The notes under the pieces are model-generated. The model did no database searches. It was not told the origin of the DNA and saw only the letters and a list, made by a program, of their open reading frames with translations. The translations under genes and the position numbers were made by a program. 64,000 nucleotides of DNA from JBPOFM01 sp051252455 (GTDB taxonomy: Bacteria; Bacteroidota; Bacteroidia; Flavobacteriales; Flavobacteriaceae). The stretch covers positions 496,001 through 560,000 of the forward strand of contig JBPOFM010000001.1 of NCBI GenBank assembly GCA_051252455.1, in the 5' to 3' direction. Of the stretch, positions 43,988 through 52,173 are shown piece after piece; positions within the stretch are counted from its first letter, which is position 1; each line of letters starts with the position of its first letter.

Positions 43988-44530
43988 TTAAGATTGAATT
44001 GATGAATAGTTACTGCGAAAAATGTCTTTTGCTTTTTGCAAACACTTGTACTTTTGGTTTTTTGCAATTTTTTCAGATTTGAATTGCATCACCTTGGCAA
44101 TAGCATTAAAAGACATTTTCTTGTGATAAAACATGAGCAACAACTGTTGACATCGTTCTCCTAATTCAGAAAAAGCACGTTCGGCGAACTGATACTTGTT
44201 CTCATTTTGGACATTCTTGCTGACTTCTTCCTCGAAATCATCAAGTTTATTTTGTGGAATTTTTGAATTTTGTTTTTGCGTATCACTCCAGATGTAGCGC
44301 GATACGGAATAGAGATAAGTGTAAAGTGAGGACGTCAGTACAAAATCGGAAGACTGCAATTTTCGGTACAACACAATTAAGGCTTCTTGAAACACATCGG
44401 AAGCATCCTGTTTATTTCCACCTTTGGACAAAATCAGCTTTTCAATCTTCGGAAAAAGTTGGTAGAGCTTGGTGAAGGCTTTTTCACGCTGACCATTTTT
44501 AAAAAATTCCAGTATTTTTTGATCACTCAT
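43988..44530 (-). CDS. ECF-type RNA polymerase sigma factor
   Basis: A 180-aa extracytoplasmic-function sigma factor. Region 2 spans about 20-90, with KLILSKGGNKQDASDVFQEALIVLYRKL and the YLYSVSRYIWSD helix. Region 4 is at about 120-175, with ELGERCQQLLLMFYHKKMSFNAIAKVMQFKSEKIAKNQKYKCLQKAK as its helix-turn-helix, although that motif is written here only by its key segments. Region 3 is absent, as expected. It is the first gene of an operon with the anti-sigma fusion and a secreted protein, all on the minus strand with 11- and 16-nt gaps. Activation by an envelope signal is the family norm. Confidence 0.9.
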   Translation of the reverse strand: MSDQKILEFFKNGQREKAFTKLYQLFPKIEKLILSKGGNKQDASDVFQEALIVLYRKLQSSDFVLTSSLYTYLYSVSRYIWSDTQKQNSKIPQNKLDDFEEEVSKNVQNENKYQFAERAFSELGERCQQLLLMFYHKKMSFNAIAKVMQFKSEKIAKNQKYKCLQKAKDIFRSNYSSIQS

Positions 44531-44661
44531 AAAATGTCTTTATTCTTTAATGGTCAAATTGTGAAAAGGTCTCCTGAAATAACAACAGAATTTTTTACAC
44601 AGGTAGAATTTAGAAACTTATGACAATCAAACTTTATACCAATCGAAAATCACTATAAATT

Positions 44662-45444
44662 TTAAAATCGTCTCTCCTTCTGCAACTTCTCATAAGCCTG
44701 TTGTACTTGTCGGAATTTTTCTTCAGCACCTTTGCGATGTTCTTCACCAAGATGCATCACTTTGTCTGGATGGTATTTTTTAGCCATTGTTCTGTAGGCT
44801 GATTTAATGGCTTCGATAGATGCGTCATTAGGGATTTCAAGAATTTTATAAGAATTGTCTCTGCTGTTGTAAAACATGGCTTTGATGCTTTCAAAATCGC
44901 GCGAACTGATGTTTAAATAACCCGCAATTGTAAAGATCTGATTCACTTCATTATCGGTTACCATACCGTCAGATTTAGCGATACCAAATAGAAAATGAAG
45001 CAATTGCAAGCGAGATGGATGGTCCATCATTCGTTGAATCTGAAGGCATACTTGTCGCACTGGAATTTCCTGCTGGTTGATGCCTTTGAATAATTTGAAC
45101 GCATGATTTGCACGTACTGTTCCGTACATATTCACAAAATACTGACGCACAAAATCCAATTCGCGTTGATCTTGGGTACCATCGGATTTTATAACAACCG
45201 ATGCCAAAACCAATAGGCTCACTTCAAAATCGCCAGGTTTGGTAATTGGTCGTTCTTGCCGTTGGGTTTGTGCTTGTCTTCTATAATCAGGTTGCTTTTT
45301 CTGTTTCGATTGCCAATCGCCTAAAAGCGGCGTATCACTCGAAAATGAATCGACTATGCTGCCCAATACCAATCCTATGATAGCGCCAATTGGTCCACCA
45401 AATGACCAACCTAAAGATGCTCCTATCCATTTTGAAAAACCCAT
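44662..45444 (-). CDS. TerB-DnaJ (DjlA-like) co-chaperone
   Basis: A 260-aa protein with a glycine-rich hydrophobic N-terminus (about 5-33, WIGASLGWSFGGPIGAIIGL) for membrane association. A TerB-like helical domain lies at about 75-185 (FEVSLLVLASVVIKSDGTQDQRELDFVRQYF and GIAKSDGMVTDNEV). A C-terminal J domain at about 198-258 carries the HPD motif in AKKYHPDKVMHLGEEHRKGAEEKF. This is the DjlA arrangement; the J domain would stimulate a DnaK-type chaperone at the membrane. It stands alone, 130 bp upstream of the sigma operon on the same strand. Confidence 0.9.
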   Translation of the reverse strand: MGFSKWIGASLGWSFGGPIGAIIGLVLGSIVDSFSSDTPLLGDWQSKQKKQPDYRRQAQTQRQERPITKPGDFEVSLLVLASVVIKSDGTQDQRELDFVRQYFVNMYGTVRANHAFKLFKGINQQEIPVRQVCLQIQRMMDHPSRLQLLHFLFGIAKSDGMVTDNEVNQIFTIAGYLNISSRDFESIKAMFYNSRDNSYKILEIPNDASIEAIKSAYRTMAKKYHPDKVMHLGEEHRKGAEEKFRQVQQAYEKLQKERRF

Positions 45445-45567
45445 ATATTTTATATTTTAAATAATCAATTCAAATATACTATTGTTAGTTTGTTTTTCTC
45501 GCTATTTGTTACTGAATTAGCCATAGATTATAAAAATGTCTCCATTCATACAGCCTACTGAAGTCTA

Positions 45568-45597
45568 TTGACGGCCGACTTATTTTCCGTATCTTTG
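45568..45597 (+). promoter_or_regulatory. Consensus promoter of the bacilliredoxin gene
   Basis: TTG at 45568-45570, a 19-bp spacer and TATCTTTG at 45590-45597 give a perfect Bacteroidota -33/-7 promoter. It rules out an upstream in-frame ATG at 45568 as the start and supports the ATG at 45646. Confidence 0.85.
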
Positions 45598-45645
45598 CAT
45601 CCCAAACCATCGGGATTAATATTAACTATAAAATTTAAAAAATAT

Positions 45646-46056
45646 ATGTATCCAGCAGAACTAGTAAAACCAATGCGCGAAGATTTGACCAAAGTTGGTT
45701 TTGAAGAATTGCATACAGCAGAAGCTGTTGATGCTGCTTTGGCAAAAGACGGGACAACTTTAGTGGTTGTGAATTCAGTTTGTGGTTGCGCAGCAGCAAA
45801 TGCGCGCCCAGGTGCTCGTATGAGTTTACAAAACGCAAAACGTCCTGACCATATCGTAACTGTGTTTGCAGGTGTTGACAGAGAAGCTGTGGACCAAGCA
45901 AGACAAGCGATGATTCCTTTTCCTCCAAGTTCACCAAGTATGGCATTGTTCAAAGATGGTGAGTTGGTTCACATGTTAGAACGTCATCACATTGAAGGTC
46001 GTCCTGCAGAATTGATTGCGGAAAATTTAGTCGATGCTTATAACGAGTATTGTTAG
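45646..46056 (+). CDS. Bacilliredoxin (BrxA/BrxB, YphP/YqiW family)
   Basis: A 136-aa thioredoxin-fold protein that removes bacillithiol or similar low-molecular thiols from oxidised proteins. It starts MYPAELVKPMREDL, exactly like the family, and the active site is Cys46-Gly-Cys48 in VNSVCGCAAANARPG. VFAGVDREAVDQAR, FPPSSPSMALFKDGELVHMLERHHIEG and the C-terminal helix complete the fold. A perfect consensus promoter lies just upstream and a terminator downstream, so it is a single-gene unit in the cytoplasm. Confidence 0.94.
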   Translation: MYPAELVKPMREDLTKVGFEELHTAEAVDAALAKDGTTLVVVNSVCGCAAANARPGARMSLQNAKRPDHIVTVFAGVDREAVDQARQAMIPFPPSSPSMALFKDGELVHMLERHHIEGRPAELIAENLVDAYNEYC

Positions 46057-46111
46057 AAAGCTGATAACTTTAGTTAAAATCACGAAGTTTTAATTGAATG
46101 ACTGAAAACTT

Positions 46112-46142
46112 AAAAAAACCACGAAATCTTCGTGGTTTTTTT
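46112..46142. terminator. Bidirectional intrinsic terminator
   Basis: CCACGAA (46119-46125) and TTCGTGG (46129-46135) flank a 3-nt loop, with seven A residues before and seven T residues after. It ends the bacilliredoxin gene; its T-run touches the -33 box of the next promoter. Confidence 0.92.
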
Positions 46143-46170
46143 GTGTTTCATTTTCGTTGGATTAATTTTG
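46141..46170 (+). promoter_or_regulatory. Consensus promoter, probably giving a leaderless mRNA
   Basis: TTG at 46141-46143, a 19-bp spacer and TAATTTTG at 46163-46170 match the Bacteroidota consensus fully. The acyltransferase ATG is at 46175, only 5 bases past the box, so transcription should begin at or beside the start codon. Confidence 0.8.
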
Positions 46171-46174
46171 TGCT

Positions 46175-46912
46175 ATGAGAAAACTGCTGGCATATCCATT
46201 AACCGTTTTATATTTCGTGTGTTTCGGATTGACACTTCTTATCTTCCATCCTATCCTATGGTTTTCTAATAATGTATTTGGCTATAAAGCACTTAAAATA
46301 AGTGTTGACTGGCTGCAATTCTTTTTAATACGTTGTCTCAATGTTTTAGGAACTCGCTTTACCTTTACAAATCCCTACAAAATTGATACAGACCAGCCGT
46401 TGATCATTGTATCCAATCATCAAAGCATGTATGATATTTCGCCGATTATGTGGTATATGCGGAAGCACCATCCAAAATTTGTCGCGAAAAAAGAATTGGG
46501 CAAAGGCTTCCCTAGTGTTTCCTATAATTTACGTCACGGTGGTTCGGTTTTGATAGACAGAAAAAACCCTCGTCAAGCATTGACAGCCATTATGAAATTT
46601 GGTGATTATATAGAGCTATCTAAACATGCCGCAGTTATTTTTCCCGAAGGTACACGAAGCAAAACTGGCATTCCAAAACCATTTCAAACGAAAGGTTTAG
46701 AAGCACTGATTAAGAAAGTCCCTTCAGGTATAATTGTTCCCATTAGTATCAACAATTCTTGGAAAATGTTAAGATATGGCCAATTTCCAATGGGAATAGG
46801 TAATCATTTAAAGTTCCAAGTACACGAACCTGTCAAAATTGCTACCTTTACAGATAAAGAAGAATTAATACGTTATATAGAACAGACCATTTCTTCCAAT
46901 ATTCACCCTTAA
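46175..46912 (+). CDS. plsC: 1-acyl-sn-glycerol-3-phosphate acyltransferase (PlsC family)
   Basis: A 245-aa membrane acyltransferase that adds the second fatty acid during phospholipid synthesis. Hydrophobic N-terminal helices at about 6-28 and 43-60 precede the catalytic NHQSMYD (His82, Asp87), the substrate-binding FPEGTRS at about 158 and a VPISINNS block. The start is fixed by homologous form and by the promoter just upstream, with no room for a leader. The next gene, an acyl-ACP desaturase, follows after 10 nt, so the operon links making unsaturated chains with building them into phospholipid. Confidence 0.92.
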   Translation: MRKLLAYPLTVLYFVCFGLTLLIFHPILWFSNNVFGYKALKISVDWLQFFLIRCLNVLGTRFTFTNPYKIDTDQPLIIVSNHQSMYDISPIMWYMRKHHPKFVAKKELGKGFPSVSYNLRHGGSVLIDRKNPRQALTAIMKFGDYIELSKHAAVIFPEGTRSKTGIPKPFQTKGLEALIKKVPSGIIVPISINNSWKMLRYGQFPMGIGNHLKFQVHEPVKIATFTDKEELIRYIEQTISSNIHP

Positions 46913-46922
46913 ATATTATAGT

Positions 46923-47912
46923 ATGTCTTTAAAAAATATAAGATTAGAAGTGATGCAGCACCTCGAGAAAGACGTCGATTCACTTATAGAAAAATACCTC
47001 ATTCCTATTGATAAAATATGGCAACCAACTGATTTTTTACCTAATTCTGAAGGTGATAATTTCTTTGAGGAAGTAGCCGAAATTAGAGAACTAGCCAAAG
47101 AATTACCTTATGATTTTTGGGTGGTTCTAGTTGGTGATATGATTACAGAAGAGGCTTTGCCTACCTATGAATCTTGGTTGATGGATGTGGAAGGAGTAGA
47201 CCAAGTTGGACGCAATTCCTGGGGGAAATGGGTACGTCATTGGACTGCCGAAGAGAACCGACATGGCGATGTTCTGAATAAATACCTCTATTTATCAGGT
47301 AGAGTGAACATGAAGGAAATTGAACGAACCACACAATACTTAATTGCAGATGGTTTTGATATTGGAACCGATAGAGATCCCTATAAAAATTTCGTTTATA
47401 CCAGTTTTCAAGAACTGGCAACCTACATTTCGCACAATCGCGTCGCTAAAATGGCTAAAGAAAAAGGCAATAAGCAATTGTTTAAAATGTGTAATATTAT
47501 TTCTGGAGACGAGATGCGCCATCATCACGCGTATTCCGAATTTGTGGAGCGTATTTTTGCGGTAGATCCGAACCAGATGATGTTAGCATTTCAAACAATG
47601 ATGAAACAAAAAATTACAATGCCAGCGCATTTCTTGCGTGAGTCTGGAGACAAAATCAGTACTGCTTTTGAAGAGTTTTCTAATACTGCGCAACGCATTG
47701 GCGTGTACACTTCTGCTGATTATGTTGATATTTTAGAAAAATTGATTAATCGCTGGGAAATTGGGAATATCACAGATCTTTCTGATGAAGCCGAAAAGGC
47801 TCGTGATTACTTAATGAAACTTCCAGACCGTATGAAACGTTTGGCGGAACGCATGAAAATACCAGAAAACTCGTATCAATTTAAATGGGTGGAACCAGCG
47901 GTTCTCAAATAG
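46923..47912 (+). CDS. Acyl-[acyl-carrier-protein] desaturase
   Basis: A 329-aa soluble di-iron desaturase (FA_desaturase_2 / DesA type) that puts a double bond into acyl chains bound to ACP. The two carboxylate-bridged iron motifs are EENRH (residues 110-114) and DEMRH (196-200), and other ligands lie in VGDMITEEALPTY and SFQELATYISH. Length matches the plant- and mycobacterial-type family. It is 10 nt downstream of the acyltransferase and should share its mRNA, which fits control of membrane fluidity. Confidence 0.93.
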   Translation: MSLKNIRLEVMQHLEKDVDSLIEKYLIPIDKIWQPTDFLPNSEGDNFFEEVAEIRELAKELPYDFWVVLVGDMITEEALPTYESWLMDVEGVDQVGRNSWGKWVRHWTAEENRHGDVLNKYLYLSGRVNMKEIERTTQYLIADGFDIGTDRDPYKNFVYTSFQELATYISHNRVAKMAKEKGNKQLFKMCNIISGDEMRHHHAYSEFVERIFAVDPNQMMLAFQTMMKQKITMPAHFLRESGDKISTAFEEFSNTAQRIGVYTSADYVDILEKLINRWEIGNITDLSDEAEKARDYLMKLPDRMKRLAERMKIPENSYQFKWVEPAVLK

Positions 47913-47971
47913 AACTCATCCTTTTACAACATAATTCCTTTCACATCGAGAGGAATTTTTATTTACAATTT

Positions 47972-48628
47972 ATGACAAGTCACAAAGAACAAATTACTAA
48001 AACCATCGCTTTTGTAAAAGAACAATTGAAAGATGCTGAAGGTGGCCACGATTGGTTTCATATTGAAAGAGTTTACAAGAATTCTATGCTGATAGCAAAG
48101 AAAGAAAATGTTGATGTACTTATAGTTCAACTTGGCGCATTGTTACACGATATTGCTGATAGCAAATTCCATAATGGAGATGAGACCGTAGGACCCAAAG
48201 TAGCTCGCGAATTTTTATTCAACATCAATGTTGATTCTAAAGTCATTGAACATGTTATCAGCATCATTGAAAACATCTCATATAAGGGTGGAAATGTAGT
48301 CCAAACATTTAAATCGCCAGAATTGGATGTGGTTCAAGATGCAGACCGATTGGATGCTCTTGGCGCCATTGGAATTGCTCGAACGTTCAATTATGGCGGT
48401 TATAAGAACCGCAAGCTATATGATCCTTCCATAGAACCGAATTTAAATATGACTAAAGAGGAATACAAAGCCTCAAACGACCCGACCATCAACCACTTTT
48501 ATGAGAAATTGCTCCTTTTAAAAGACAGAATGAATACCAAAACAGGAAGAAAAATTGCAGAAAAACGCCATCAGTTTATGGAATTATATCTCAATCAATT
48601 TTATGATGAATGGAATGGTCTCAAATAA
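47972..48628 (+). CDS. HD-domain phosphohydrolase
   Basis: A 218-aa HD-superfamily protein. Metal ligands are seen in GGHDWFHIERV (His26), LLHDIADSKF (His59, Asp60) and VVQDADRLDALGAIGIARTF, the pattern of YedJ-like HD hydrolases. The chosen ATG at 47972 gives a start matching the family; an upstream ATG at 47885 lies inside the desaturase gene. It follows the desaturase by 59 nt and precedes a strong terminator. The substrate is unknown, probably a small phosphate ester or nucleotide. Confidence 0.87.
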   Translation: MTSHKEQITKTIAFVKEQLKDAEGGHDWFHIERVYKNSMLIAKKENVDVLIVQLGALLHDIADSKFHNGDETVGPKVAREFLFNINVDSKVIEHVISIIENISYKGGNVVQTFKSPELDVVQDADRLDALGAIGIARTFNYGGYKNRKLYDPSIEPNLNMTKEEYKASNDPTINHFYEKLLLLKDRMNTKTGRKIAEKRHQFMELYLNQFYDEWNGLK

Positions 48629-48630
48629 AA

Positions 48631-48656
48631 AAAGCCTCAAAATAAATTGAGGCTTT
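48631..48656. terminator. Bidirectional intrinsic terminator
   Basis: AAAGCCTCAA (48631-48640) pairs perfectly with TTGAGGCTTT (48647-48656). It lies between the converging HD-domain and TraB/GumN genes. The 3' T-run is short on the plus strand. Confidence 0.8.
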
Positions 48657-48674
48657 CATAACTCTAAATGAATT

Positions 48675-49544
48675 TTAGTCTAAAACTGGTGTCACTGTGT
48701 AACCGGCTTCTTTCAATAAATTAATGACGCCTTTTTCTCCACCTAAATGGCCTGCACCAACTGCATAAAACGTTTGCTGGTCTTTTGATTTTTCTGCTAT
48801 TTGTGGAATCCAATTCGTATTTCGGTCGTCCAACAATCGTTGCATCAGTTCTAAATCGCCATCAAAATAATCATCCATATAATTAAACAGATCGCTTATA
48901 TTTTCTTTTTTATAAATTGAAATCATGTCTGTGAACATTTTCTTCATATAATCTGGCTCATTAAGCAATTTAATCATGTCATCCACCTGTTCGTCATAGG
49001 GTTGCTCATCAAACATTCCCATTTGAAAAACCACGGTTTCCAATCCTAGTACTTCCTTGCTTTGCTCTTGCGCCATTTTCATTAAACTCCCTTCGTAGCT
49101 TGCGCTTTCTTTACCCATATAATTCATCATAATCATTGAAGACAACATTAGAGGCTTGAAGGTTTTCAACTGTTCCATTCCCATACCCATTTTTGATTTG
49201 AAATAGGTGTCTAAAAGCTCATATTCTGCATCATCCATATGACTTTTTAAAGTGGTCCCATCAGTAATCATTGACGATTTAGTCATTTCTGAAACCATAT
49301 TTGGATCATCCATATCGAGTTCAAATACGACTTGCTCTGACGTTTCAAAAGCGTCTTTTACTTTGTCCTTCAAAATAAAATCTTCTTTTGGCAACATATG
49401 AAAAGTTCCAAAAACATATGAGGTTTGAATGTCATTGCCCTCAACTTTCCATAAAAGGCTTGATTGTGTATCCTGTGCTGCGAGATTAAAAGTGGCTGCA
49501 AGACTTAAAAGAAATGTCTTTACTGTGTAAATTAATTTTTTCAT
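48675..49544 (-). CDS. Exported TraB/GumN-family protein
   Basis: A 289-aa protein with a signal peptide (MKKLIYTVKTFLLSLAATFNLAAQ). The TraB/GumN domain (PF01963) is complete: SLLWKVEGNDIQTSYVFGTFHMLPKED at the start with the GTxH motif, VVFELDMDDPN, and GAGHLGGEKGVINLLKEAGYTV at the end with the GxxH motif. The conserved Glu and His residues may form a metal-dependent hydrolase site similar to Tiki proteases. It is periplasmic or extracellular. A second, divergent member is cut by the right edge at 62910. Confidence 0.88.
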   Translation of the reverse strand: MKKLIYTVKTFLLSLAATFNLAAQDTQSSLLWKVEGNDIQTSYVFGTFHMLPKEDFILKDKVKDAFETSEQVVFELDMDDPNMVSEMTKSSMITDGTTLKSHMDDAEYELLDTYFKSKMGMGMEQLKTFKPLMLSSMIMMNYMGKESASYEGSLMKMAQEQSKEVLGLETVVFQMGMFDEQPYDEQVDDMIKLLNEPDYMKKMFTDMISIYKKENISDLFNYMDDYFDGDLELMQRLLDDRNTNWIPQIAEKSKDQQTFYAVGAGHLGGEKGVINLLKEAGYTVTPVLD

Positions 49545-49635
49545 GATAATTGGTTTTTATGTATTTGTCTTTAAATAAAGATATTTGTTACTAATTCTAT
49601 TATTGTTTTTGCTATGGTCATCATAATTTTCAGAT

Positions 49636-49740
49636 TTATAAAAAAATTTCTTGGATGAGATATATCGCAATACCTGCTAACATTCCAATGGCAAAACGTA
49701 TGTTTCTTACCTTCTGACTTACTTCGTGATTTGCTTTCAT
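49636..49740 (-). CDS. Possible 34-aa membrane peptide
   Basis: A short frame, MKANHEVSQKVRNIRFAIGM and then a hydrophobic stretch ending QEIFL. One membrane helix is likely at about residues 15-31. It begins 2 nt after the stop of the 132-aa gene upstream, so the two would be translated together. No family is recognised. Support is the close coupling and the regular helix; it is too short to be certain. Confidence 0.45.
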   Translation of the reverse strand: MKANHEVSQKVRNIRFAIGMLAGIAIYLIQEIFL

Positions 49741-49742
49741 AA

Positions 49743-50141
49743 CTATTGGATTTGTCCGTTTTTGATCGAAATAGTTTCTTCTTTTTGATCTGAGGAGAAG
49801 ATTAGCGTTACCAAATCGAAGTCTTCCAAACCATGGTCATTGAATTTCTCAACAATTTGATTTGCTTCCTTGTTGAGATTGGAATAGTTGCAGTTTGTCA
49901 ATACAAACTCTACCTTTTCAGTTGTAAAGCCATGGTCATTGTTATATTGAATGCCTTTTGCATAAATACTTTTTTCTATGGACTCACAATCGCAGTTTTC
50001 TCGCAATAGTTTTTCGATCTTGGCCACATGATCGGTATCGGCCTTTAAGGTTTTGCCAACTGTTTTACCAACAGTTTTTCCCACTACAAATCCTAACGAT
50101 CCAAAAACGATTAGTACGAGAATGAGTTTCTTTTTTTTCAT
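49743..50141 (-). CDS. Unrecognised membrane-anchored protein (132 aa)
   Basis: A 132-aa protein beginning with four lysines and one hydrophobic helix (about 6-22), so a signal anchor or uncleaved signal. Right after it comes VGKTVGKTVGKT, three copies of a four-residue unit encoded by a 12-bp tandem repeat near 50050-50085. The rest has three Cys (NCDCES and TNCNY) and ends in an acidic beta-rich part. It is followed 2 nt later by a 34-aa membrane peptide. I know no family; the repeat could vary in number between strains. Confidence 0.6.
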   Translation of the reverse strand: MKKKKLILVLIVFGSLGFVVGKTVGKTVGKTLKADTDHVAKIEKLLRENCDCESIEKSIYAKGIQYNNDHGFTTEKVEFVLTNCNYSNLNKEANQIVEKFNDHGLEDFDLVTLIFSSDQKEETISIKNGQIQ

Positions 50142-50358
50142 AATTAAAGGGTTTAATTTGTTGTTGTTTCTGAAAACAAAGTACCTTCAAAAAAAAGGAC
50201 AAAACAAGAGAAGCATCCCGACATTTAGAAAAATAGGGCATCCAATTTAAGATATAATATGTTGATAATTAGCTTGTTAAAATTAGAAAGATGTATCATA
50301 AAGGATTAAAAATACCACAACCCCATTTTTATAAATTTAGGGTTAAAATGGTGGTTTT

Positions 50359-52086
50359 TTAATCTAATTGATTCAATTGCTTGATGTAGAATGATGGATT
50401 TAAACCAGTATTTTGTTTAAAATATTTGGTGAATGAATCGGCACTTTTATAACCTAACTCTTCAGCAATGGATTGAATGGAAAATGAACGAAATCTCGTG
50501 TCATTCTCCAAACGTACAATGGCATAATTGATACGCAGGTCGTTTATATAGGTATTGAAGTTTTTCTGAAAATGAGAATTTACGACTTTAGATAAATAAG
50601 TGGTATTTGTTTTGATTTTCTTTGCCACATTGTAGGCATTGCAATCTTGCTTCAAAAAATAATCTTGTGATTCTAGTTTTTCAAGTCCGTCTAAGATTTG
50701 TTGGGTTACCTCATCACTTACATCTGATGCTGATGATTCCTCAAGAATTTCATCTTTAGTATCGACGACTTTAGTAATGACATTCTCTTTGGCAGCGTTA
50801 ACTTTTTTCAGTAGCTCTTGAAATTTCAGTTCATTCTTCTTTTTGTTGTTATAAAATTTCAACAGTAAAAGAAGCAAAACTAAAATGATCAATGTGGCTC
50901 CTAAAGCGATATACATTACAAAATTCTTTTGTCGGTTTTTTTCATATTCTATGGCCTTCAATTCCTTTTTAAAAGCGTTAACTTCTTTTTGTTTAAAGGC
51001 TGTTACCACAGTATCTTGAATCTTATTGAACTCATCTGTGGTATGAATGTACTTTTCAAAATAGTAATTCGATTTTTCAATATCACCATTGTGTTTATAG
51101 GCTTTAGCCAGTAATTTATAGTGAACATCCATAAAACCTTCCTCCGAGGCTTGGACGTTGTAATCATCAGCTCCTTTTTGCAGAGCTTCTACTGCTTTTT
51201 CGTACTGTTTTAAACCTAGGTATGCTTTCCCATATATGCCAGATAAAACCAAACTATCTGTTTTTGATAAAGGCAAACAATATTTTTTGGACAAGTTCAA
51301 ATCAGATAAGGCTGCTTCATACTGATGGTCCAAAATCTCTAATTCGCTGCGTTGCCTATAGAAGGCACGCCTCATACAGCTGTCTTGTGTGTTTTCAATC
51401 AGTTCAATTCCTCGTGAATTATAAACTCTGACCGAATCAATGTTTTCGGATTTCAAATATGAGTTTGACAAATAATATAGAGATTGCAACTTCAATTGTC
51501 GTTTCATTTTAGGTGTCAAATCGGGCGTATCGTCGGGAGCATTTTCCAATAAACTTAATGCATCCTGTTGAAATTTTAGAGCCGATTTGGTGTCTCCAGC
51601 TGTGGTTTTTAAATAACCTAGTCGCGTTAAAATGGTATGTTGATATATGACATGATTTAACTCCTTGGCAATCTCAAGTGATTTATAATACGTTTCAGTC
51701 GATTTGCTCCACACGCCTTGATAAAAATAAGCATTGGCTTGTCTATAATATGAACGCATTAATTCCTTTTCAAACTGATTGGTTTCCGCAATTTGAAATA
51801 AGCGATCATATTCTGTTTGAAAACCATCGAAGTTTCTAGACCAAATAGCGACTTCTATAAAATCATCAAGTCCGTTAAATTCTTCTTTTAAATTGTTTTC
51901 TTTCTTTGCTTTCTGAATATGATATACGGCGATTTTTGAGGCAATTTCAAAATCCAATAGCAACTGCGTTTTAGTCAATTCGGCCAGTTGCTCATAAGAT
52001 TTCTCGGAAAGCGAATCATTCACAGATTGTGCTGACAGTTGAAAACCGAAGAGAAGCGCAATGGCATAGGAAATTAGATTCCTCAT
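50359..52086 (-). CDS. Membrane TPR regulator with AraC DNA-binding domain
   Basis: A 575-aa protein of a form common in flavobacteria. Signal-like N-terminus (about 1-19), then TPR-like repeats at about 60-360 (for example YYRQANAYFYQGVWSKSTETYYKSLEIAKEL and IYGKAYLGLKQYEKAVEALQKGADDY), one membrane helix near 390-412, a short linker, and a C-terminal AraC domain at about 475-570 with YNVAKKIKTNTTYLSKVVNSHF and SIQSIAEELGYKSADSFTKYFKQNTGLNPSFYI. The TPR part senses something in the periplasm and the DNA-binding part is cytoplasmic. Its targets are unknown; it lies 88 bp from another AraC gene on the same strand. Confidence 0.86.
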   Translation of the reverse strand: MRNLISYAIALLFGFQLSAQSVNDSLSEKSYEQLAELTKTQLLLDFEIASKIAVYHIQKAKKENNLKEEFNGLDDFIEVAIWSRNFDGFQTEYDRLFQIAETNQFEKELMRSYYRQANAYFYQGVWSKSTETYYKSLEIAKELNHVIYQHTILTRLGYLKTTAGDTKSALKFQQDALSLLENAPDDTPDLTPKMKRQLKLQSLYYLSNSYLKSENIDSVRVYNSRGIELIENTQDSCMRRAFYRQRSELEILDHQYEAALSDLNLSKKYCLPLSKTDSLVLSGIYGKAYLGLKQYEKAVEALQKGADDYNVQASEEGFMDVHYKLLAKAYKHNGDIEKSNYYFEKYIHTTDEFNKIQDTVVTAFKQKEVNAFKKELKAIEYEKNRQKNFVMYIALGATLIILVLLLLLLKFYNNKKKNELKFQELLKKVNAAKENVITKVVDTKDEILEESSASDVSDEVTQQILDGLEKLESQDYFLKQDCNAYNVAKKIKTNTTYLSKVVNSHFQKNFNTYINDLRINYAIVRLENDTRFRSFSIQSIAEELGYKSADSFTKYFKQNTGLNPSFYIKQLNQLD

Positions 52087-52173
52087 AGTTATTTTGAAAG
52101 CATGATTTTGTTCAAATATAACAATTAATACAAGGGAGTCTAAAATGTAACTGGTTTAAGATTTTAATTGAAC

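Noticed and set aside
45568..45645. An in-frame ATG at 45568 extending the bacilliredoxin by 26 residues
   Set aside because: It lies on the -33 box of a perfect promoter, and the family starts at MYPAELVKPM (45646).
47885..47971. Upstream start of the HD-domain protein inside the desaturase gene
   Set aside because: The extra 29 residues are unlike the family; the ATG at 47972 gives the usual N-terminus.
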